Below, in pieces: positions 57,793-64,000 of a stretch of 64,000 bases of DNA (the first letter of the stretch is position 1; the number at the start of each line of letters is the position of its first letter). Below the pieces are notes generated by a model. The model was not told the DNA's origin. It did no database searches and worked only from the letters and a program-made list of their open reading frames with translations. The DNA comes from Vulcanisaeta sp. JCM 16159 (lineage in GTDB: Archaea; Thermoproteota; Thermoprotei; Thermoproteales; Thermocladiaceae), in assembly GCF_001316265.1 (NCBI RefSeq), contig NZ_BBDN01000008.1:62001-126000 (forward strand), read 5' to 3'. Position numbers and translations under genes: made by a program.

Positions 57793-57835
57793 TATTAATC
57801 ACCAACAGTGTCACGAAAGCTTACTTATAAACCTA
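57793..57835 (-). promoter_or_regulatory. Promoter-leader with GTGACACTG palindrome and SD, before the MIP18-like gene
   Basis: Read on the minus strand: AGGTTTATAAG (TATA, about 57824-57834), ten nt later GTGACACTG (about 57806-57814), directly followed by TTGGTGATTAAT and ATG 57792. Nearly the same order and sequence as before the TrmB-like gene, except for a 3-nt difference between palindrome and SD. Confidence 0.55.
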
Positions 57836-57903
57836 TCTAGCTTATTGGTGATAATTACCCGTGGATAGATTGTTATCATTATAGATGGGTTTATAAGCGT
57901 TAA

Positions 57904-59003
<1,100 letters not shown>

Positions 59004-59132
59004 TCAATAAGTGACTCGGCATTGATTTTCACAAATAAACAATGGCGTTTCAATAATGTCTATTTTCAATGATACATTGTGAATAGATTAAAGTTAAAAA
59101 TGCGTCATTAATGCCAGTAATGGGTGAATTAG

Positions 59133-60062
59133 ATGATCACGATAATAGGTAGCGGGCGTGTTGGCGCAACAACGGCTGCCTTCCTAATGTTCTTCGAGCT
59201 AGACAACGAGATCACACTAATAGATGTAATAAAGAATTTGCCTCAGGGTGAGGCTGTTGACTTAAACCATGCGGCTGCCATACTCGGTAAGTCTGTCAGG
59301 TTCAAGGGCAGCAATGACTACAAGGACATGGAGGGTAGTGACATTGTAATAGTTACTGCAGGTCTCGCTAGAAAACCTGGAATGACTAGGGAGGAGTTAG
59401 CAGCCAAGAACGCAGAGATAGTGGCCTCGGTGGCTGAGCAGATCAGGAGGTACGCACCGAATTCAATAGTCATAATTACCACAAACCCACTTGATGCAAT
59501 GGTTTATGTACTCTACAAGAAACTGGGCTTCCCAAGGAATAGGGTCATTGGCTTCAGCGGTGTGCTAGACTCAAACAGGATGGCCTATTACGCCTCTCAA
59601 TTAATTGGTATAGCGCCTGAATCAATAATACCAGTCGTCCTTGGGCAACACGGCGAGAACATGTACCCAGTGCCAGAGGCATCGTTTGTGTACGGCAAGC
59701 CACTCACTGAGTTTATAACCAAGGAGCAGTACGACGAAATAGTAAAGAAGACAATACAAGCTGGTGCGGAAATAACCAACTTAAGGGGCTTCAGCAGCAA
59801 TTGGGGTCCAGCGGCTGGTTTGTCGTTAATGGTCGACTCAATAAAGAAGGATAGGAAGAGGGTATTTGAAGCCTCGGTATATCTAGATGGCGAATATGGC
59901 GTAAGGGATGTTTTTGCGGAGGTTCCCGTTGTACTTGGTAAGAATGGTGTTGAGAAGATAATAGAGCTGAAACTTAATGACGAGCAGAGAAAGAAGTTCC
60001 TAGCAAGTGTTGAGGCAATAAAGAAGAACCTGGCGCAAGTACCTCCACAGTTCTTATCATAA
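59133..60062 (+). CDS. mdh: Malate dehydrogenase (NAD-dependent)
   Basis: 309 residues, intact. The Rossmann start is ITIIGSGRVGATTAAFLMFFELDNEITLIDV, with Asp after the second strand, which favours NAD over NADP. VTAGLARKPGMTREEL carries the substrate-binding Arg pair typical of malate (not lactate) dehydrogenases; VLGQHGENMYPVPE contains the catalytic His. It acts in the TCA cycle with the succinate dehydrogenase of this window. GGGTGAATTAG just upstream of ATG 59133 gives a Shine-Dalgarno, with TATA GTTAAAAATG about 38 nt before, so it has a short leader unlike most genes here. Confidence 0.94.
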   Translation: MITIIGSGRVGATTAAFLMFFELDNEITLIDVIKNLPQGEAVDLNHAAAILGKSVRFKGSNDYKDMEGSDIVIVTAGLARKPGMTREELAAKNAEIVASVAEQIRRYAPNSIVIITTNPLDAMVYVLYKKLGFPRNRVIGFSGVLDSNRMAYYASQLIGIAPESIIPVVLGQHGENMYPVPEASFVYGKPLTEFITKEQYDEIVKKTIQAGAEITNLRGFSSNWGPAAGLSLMVDSIKKDRKRVFEASVYLDGEYGVRDVFAEVPVVLGKNGVEKIIELKLNDEQRKKFLASVEAIKKNLAQVPPQFLS

Positions 60063-60094
60063 GTGCCCCAACTTTATGATTAAATTAATAAAAA

Positions 60095-60524
60095 TTAAGC
60101 TAAGTTGTTCATAAATTTTCTAATGTTCTCCCGCAGTGCATTAATAATACTCGATAATAGTTCCTCATGATATAGCATGTACTTAATGAGGGTTTTTATA
60201 GCCGTTTCAGGATCATTAATATAATTACTTATGAACTCAGGATCATTAACCAATGCGATGCCATCTTTCACATTTTTTTATAAAACCATTAAGTAAGAGT
60301 GAAGTATTACCATCCACGCAATCCTTCAATCTTAACATGTTATCTAGCATTCTATCCTCCTTATCTAGGTGGTCCCTTACCGCATTTAGTAATTGGTCAT
60401 GCACATCGTTTACACTCCTTGCCCTAATTATTAGTAAGAAAATCATGTAATGTTCAATAACCGCCACCGAGTAAAAGGTCATTACTGCATTAAGCAGATC
60501 CTCAATGCATTCCATATTCCTCAT
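60095..60524 (-). CDS. Helical hypothetical protein, frameshifted
   Basis: About 142 residues. The first frame gives MECIEDLLNAVMTFYSVAVIEHYMIFLLIIRARSVNDVHDQLLNAVRDHLDKEDRMLDNMLRLKDCVDG; at a T7 run (60272-60278) the frame changes into NVKDGIALVNDPEFISNYINDPETAIKTLIKYMLYHEELLSSIINALRENIRKFM and stops at 60095. The pattern of HEH and HLDKED residues in a helical bundle faintly recalls hemerythrin-like or ferritin-like proteins, but a metal site is not clear. Unknown function. Confidence 0.6.
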
Positions 60525-60560
60525 TACTAAGGTATCGATAAACCATTACTAATTTAATCA

Positions 60561-60803
60561 TCACTTCTTCGCGCCCTTCTTAACTTCACCAACGACTTCG
60601 CCATACATGCTTATTGAGAATTGCTTACCGCATTTGGGACAGGTTATTGAAATACCCATGTTATACCAGGACTCACCCATCTCGACTTCAAATACATGGC
60701 CGCAGTATGGGCACTTAGCCCTAATTCTTAACATTCTTTCTGGTACACCGCCAGAGTACTCCCAGTCCTCGGGGAACTGCCACTCTTCTCCTTCGCCACT
60801 CAT
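60561..60803 (-). CDS. Zinc-ribbon small protein
   Basis: 80 residues. MLRIRAKCPYCGHVFEVEMGESWYNMGISITCPKCGKQFSISMYGEVVGEV shows a classical four-cysteine zinc ribbon (two CPxCG knuckles). The N-terminus is acidic (EGEEWQFPEDWEYSGGVPER) and the C-terminus basic. Probably a nucleic-acid or protein-binding adaptor; no family assigned. Intact. Confidence 0.75.
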   Translation of the reverse strand: MSGEGEEWQFPEDWEYSGGVPERMLRIRAKCPYCGHVFEVEMGESWYNMGISITCPKCGKQFSISMYGEVVGEVKKGAKK

Positions 60804-60953
60804 CGGCTTGAGCGCTAGTTAGTGAATTAAAAACATTACTATTTACGGGTTACGAATACTAAGCCTTTACTGGCCTTCAATGGTTGTTCATAATCCCATT
60901 GTGGTATGGCCCAATTAGTGTTTTAAATTACCAATCTTTGAAATGCATTAGCA

Positions 60954-61650
60954 ATGAGAGTTTGTTCCTTGTTTTCGGGTGGTAAGGACTCAACCTACGC
61001 CCTGCACTGGGCCGTGCTTAAGGGCTTCGATGTTGCTTGCCTACTCACGTTAAGGCCTTACCGCGTTGATTCTTGGATGTTTCATTACCCAAATGTCGAG
61101 TGGACGAGATACCAAGCAAAAGCCCTGGGTATTCCCCAGGTTATTCACGACACTAGCGGTGTTAAAGACCTCGAGCTTGAGGACTTGAAAAATGCCTTTG
61201 AAAGTGTTAAGAGCGAATTTGGGATTAATGGCATAGTGACGGGGGCTTTATTATCCGATTATCAGAGGATGATGATTAATATCATCGCCCACGAACTAAA
61301 CTTAAGGGTTTATTCACCATTATGGAGAAAAAGCCAGGTTAATTATTTAAGGGATTTATATAGCCATGGTTTTAGGTTCGTATTAACATCGATAAGCACC
61401 ATGTATAAGCCCCAGGTTACTTGGTAAGGTATTAACGCTTAGTGATATTGAGGAGCTAATAGGCGCTGCGTTAAAGTACGGTTTCAATCCTGCACTGGAG
61501 GGTGGTGAGGGGGAGACATTCGTTGTTGATGCACCGTTATTTAGGGAGAGAATAGTTATTGATGATGGCGAGGTTCGTAAGTTGGACCAATACTCATGGA
61601 TTTACGTAATTAGGTCCTTGCATTTAGAACCAAAGGTTTTAGTTGAGTAA
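60954..61650 (+). CDS. dph6: Diphthine--ammonia ligase Dph6, frameshifted
   Basis: ATP-grasp-like (PP-loop) enzyme completing diphthamide on elongation factor 2. The nucleotide loop is [67 protein letters not shown] is the family signature. A frame change at about 61410 moves into [42 protein letters not shown], whose EGGEGETFV motif is diagnostic, and the gene ends at 61650 (LEPKVLVE). About 232 residues. ATG 60954. Archaeal diphthamide needs Dph2 and Dph5, not seen in this window. Confidence 0.92.
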
Positions 61651-61674
61651 TAGCGCGAGATTAATGACCTTAGC

Positions 61675-63012
61675 ATGGGCTATTTACTTAGGAATTGTGA
61701 TTTTGTATTAACATGGGTCAATGATGAATTAAGGATACTCAATAATGTGGATATAGCGATCGATGATGGATTAATAGTAAACATTGGTACCATAAATGGG
61801 GGTGGGTTCGAAAGGATTGATTGTTCTGGCCATGTAGCAATGCCTGGACTTGTTAATGCCCATACGCACACGCCGATGTCCCTGTTGAGAGGTTTCTATG
61901 ACGATGCCGAGTTAATGACGTGGCTTGGTAGGATGTGGAGTGTGGAGCGTGAGTTGCCCAGGGATATTATTACCCTTAGTAGTGAGTTGTCGATCATCGA
62001 AATGATCATGAATGGCACAACGGCGTTCATAGACATGTACCTCTACCCAGATGCAACAGCGGATGTCGTGTTAAAATATGGGTTAAGGGCTGCCCTAGGT
62101 CCTACATTCATAGATACGTTGGTAAATCCTACGTTAGTTGAGAATGAATTAAGGAATTTCATGAGTAAATATGGTTATTCGCAATTGATAAAGCCAATAA
62201 TCAATGTCCATAGTATCTATGCAGTGAGTAAGGGCACGTTACTGAGAATTAAGGAGTTAAGCAATGAGCTTAACTTGCCAATGCAGATACACGTGTCTGA
62301 AACAAGGGATGAGGTTTACGAGGTTAGGAAAAGGTACGGTATGTTTCCTGTGGAATATTTAAACTCACTGGGTCTAGTATCCAACAAGTCCCACCTCGTT
62401 CATTTAGGTTGGGTCACTAACTGGGAGTTGAGTATCATAGCCAGAGCTAATGCACGTGTGGTTCATGCACCGACATCGAACATGAAGTTAGCCACTGCGG
62501 GTCACTTCCCAATGAGGGAGTTAATGGACGCGGGTGTCATAGTGACGTTAGGTACTGATGGGCCTGCCAGCAATAACTCGCTTGATATGTTTAGAGAAAT
62601 GAAAATGGCAGTACTACTTCAAAGGCACTCATATTGGGATGTAAGTATAAAGGCCATGCATGCATTTAAGGCAGCAACCCTTAATGGATATAGGTTACTA
62701 GGTATTAGGGGTGGTTGTATAAGCAATGGTTGTGTGGCGGATTTAGTACTACTTGATTTAAGTAGCCCAAGACTTCAACCAATTAGAAATGATAATGTAT
62801 TATCGAACATCGTTTATTCGGCTGATGGTTCGGACGTGGATATGGTTATTGTTAATGGTAAGGTGATTTATGACAAGTCCAGGGATTACTGGGCATTAAA
62901 GGAGCGGGCGAGGAGTATTGGAGAGAGACTTAATGACTTTATTAAGAAATTTTTTATGACATATAAAGCCTGGCTCATGGAAATGGGTCACTTGGTAAGT
63001 GGGCTACAATGA
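61675..63012 (+). CDS. Amidohydrolase, MTA/SAH deaminase-like
   Basis: 445 residues. Metal-dependent deaminase fold: VAMPGLVNAHTHTPMSLLRGFYDDAELMTWLGRMW (HxH and the HTPMSLLRG segment), IQMPIQIHVSETRDEVYEV-like substrate site (visible as LPMQIHVSETRDEV), HLVHLGWV, VVHAPTSNMKLATAG and VTLGTDGPASNNSLDMF. It matches the SAH/MTA deaminase (MtaD) and chlorohydrolase group; a role in methylthioadenosine or SAH salvage is likely but not certain. The last part (FFMTYKAWLMEMGHLVSGLQ) follows an A3T6 run and overlaps the convergent asparaginase by 38 nt, so the true stop may be earlier, one base-shift away. Confidence 0.88.
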   Translation: MGYLLRNCDFVLTWVNDELRILNNVDIAIDDGLIVNIGTINGGGFERIDCSGHVAMPGLVNAHTHTPMSLLRGFYDDAELMTWLGRMWSVERELPRDIITLSSELSIIEMIMNGTTAFIDMYLYPDATADVVLKYGLRAALGPTFIDTLVNPTLVENELRNFMSKYGYSQLIKPIINVHSIYAVSKGTLLRIKELSNELNLPMQIHVSETRDEVYEVRKRYGMFPVEYLNSLGLVSNKSHLVHLGWVTNWELSIIARANARVVHAPTSNMKLATAGHFPMRELMDAGVIVTLGTDGPASNNSLDMFREMKMAVLLQRHSYWDVSIKAMHAFKAATLNGYRLLGIRGGCISNGCVADLVLLDLSSPRLQPIRNDNVLSNIVYSADGSDVDMVIVNGKVIYDKSRDYWALKERARSIGERLNDFIKKFFMTYKAWLMEMGHLVSGLQ

Positions 63013-63927
63013 CCTTACCCATGCCCTCCCTACTCCATGCCCTACCCATGACCTCCGTATTGAACGCTGACGCCACATTACCAGAGCTATCAATCGCAAT
63101 CAACCCAATATTACCTGGACCAAATAACTTGGTAACGTAATCAACAACCTGCCTAACAGCATCATTAATTCTAACGCCGCTCCTAACTAACGTAGCCACC
63201 CTAAACGACGCCATGGCTCTAATTATGAACTCCCCAATGCCCGTGGCCGATACAGCACATACGTTATTCTCAGCCCAGTAACCTGCACCTGCTAATGGTG
63301 AGTCACCTACTCTGCCGGGCCACTTAAGTATTGTACCCCCCGTGGACGTTGCAGCGGCTAGATTGCCGTCCCTATCAATCGCAACAGCGCCAACCGTACC
63401 TAGTAAGCCTAATTTCCTGGCGAGGTCCGCGTTCTTCTCGTATCGCGAACGTAAGTTCCTAATAAGGGATTTGTACCTATTAATTTTAATTTCGTTAATT
63501 AACTCCGTTGATGGCACCCAAAGACCGAATTGCTTAGCCAATTCCTCAGCTCCGTCTCCGGTTATTAATACGTGGTCGGTCCTCTCCATGACAAGCCTGG
63601 CGAGTCTTATAGTGTTTATCACGTGCTTGACAGATGCCACAGCCCCAACACTTAGGTCCTTACCCCACATTACACCGGCGTCTTGTTCAACCTCACCATA
63701 TAGGTTCAACACGGAGCCTCTGCCGGCGTCGTAGGATCCGTCGAATTCCATGACGGTGACTGCCTCGACAACCATATCCAAGGCATTACCTTTTTTTTGG
63801 CCGCTTCTAGTCCTGCATTTACTGCATTTGATAAACCGCTTAAATATCTTCGTCTATGTTCCTCATTGGTAAAGTAGCTGAGCCCTCCTGCGCCGCCATG
63901 TACTGCTATCGTGGCTTTAATACTCAT
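62975..63927 (-). CDS. Isoaspartyl peptidase / L-asparaginase (Ntn hydrolase), frameshifted
   Basis: Plant-type asparaginase that cleaves itself before a catalytic Thr. The N-terminal half shows IKATIAVHGGAGGLSYFTNEEHRRRYLSGLSNAVNAGLEAAKK; a T8 run at 63790-63797 breaks the frame, which resumes as MVVEAVTVMEFDGSYDAGRGSVLNLYGEVEQDAGVMWGKDLSVGAVASVKHV. The cleavage site is LLGTVGAVAIDRDGNLAAATSTGG. About 316 residues. ATG 63927 is chosen because AATATAAACA lies about 26 nt before it; the frame extends further upstream without support. Confidence 0.92.
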
Positions 63928-64000
63928 CAGTCCATGCAGTAATGAGTGTTTATATTGTTTATCATGGTATTTATTGTATATTATCAAGTATTATATGAGT

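Overview
The window looks like a chromosomal segment of a hyperthermophilic or thermoacidophilic crenarchaeon of the Thermoproteales, most like Vulcanisaeta or Caldivirga. That placement is inference from gene content, not from a search. The supporting features are archaeal translation genes (uS13, eS26, aRF1, Nep1, archaeal CCA-adding enzyme, GPN GTPase, Dph6), a PaREP1-family protein, isopentenyl phosphate kinase beside a GGPP synthase, hexulose-6-phosphate synthase, encoded CCA ends on both tRNA-Ala genes, and one tRNA with what looks like an intron in its variable arm. Most first genes are leaderless, with a TATA element about 26 nt before the start codon. I see no CRISPR array, insertion sequence or rRNA.

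A dominant property is the number of broken reading frames. By my reading about 35 of about 73 protein genes need one to five frame changes, more than 50 in total. They affect essential single-copy genes and often sit in homopolymer runs (a CC that should be CCC in sdhA, T8 and T7 runs in several genes, one missing C in a tRNA stem). I read these as residual sequencing or assembly indels, not gene decay. Such genes are listed as single CDS over their full extent, with approximate shift positions.

Layout. 1-4.9 kb: glmS (cut by the window edge), Nep1, an acetyltransferase, uS13 and an NDP-sugar pyrophosphorylase, all on the minus strand. 4.9-8.9 kb: an unknown protein, CCA-adding enzyme, a coiled-coil protein and hexulose-6-phosphate synthase on plus. 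8.9-11.7 kb: a TrmG10-like methyltransferase joined in frame to a DUF373 membrane protein, preceded by a COG1340 coiled-coil protein. 11.8-16.3 kb: succinate dehydrogenase flavoprotein, a Trm112-like protein, a DUF211 pair and a SagB-type oxidoreductase. 16.3-22.7 kb: amino-acid permease, translin, glycerate 2-kinase, Clp1-like polynucleotide kinase, acetyltransferase, tRNA-Ala(UGC) and PaREP1. 22.7-31.2 kb: a secreted protein, amidohydrolase, FAD oxidoreductase, molybdopterin oxidoreductase and AmrS-type radical SAM enzyme. 31.3-37.7 kb: eS26, an FHA protein facing a membrane Ser/Thr kinase, acylphosphatase, Nudix, a MoaD-like protein, a two-subunit CoA-transferase, Tpt1/KptA and tRNA-Ala(GGC). 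38-46.3 kb: MFS transporter, GPN GTPase, ModE-like regulator, HAD hydrolase, an Ig-like surface protein, e-MtaB and an ABC permease. 46.6-48.9 kb: SQR-like flavoprotein, DUF1641 and two tandem MoaD-like proteins. 49-53.4 kb: aRF1, thiolase, GGPP synthase and isopentenyl phosphate kinase. 53.4-64 kb: small proteins, an ornithine-cyclodeaminase homologue, a TrmB-like regulator, Roadblock/LC7, a MIP18/SufT-like protein, Sua5, malate dehydrogenase, Dph6, an amidohydrolase and an asparaginase (its gene starts at 63927).

Two themes stand out. RNA maturation and modification is heavily represented (Nep1, CCA enzyme, TrmG10-like, translin, Clp1-like kinase, Tpt1, e-MtaB, Sua5). A sulfur, Fe-S and molybdopterin theme runs through SQR/DUF1641, three MoaD-like proteins, the molybdopterin enzyme, the ModE-like regulator and the MIP18-like protein. 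The most interesting regulatory signal is a nearly identical promoter-leader with an imperfect palindrome (GTGACACTG) and a shared Shine-Dalgarno, found in front of both the TrmB-like regulator and the MIP18-like gene.
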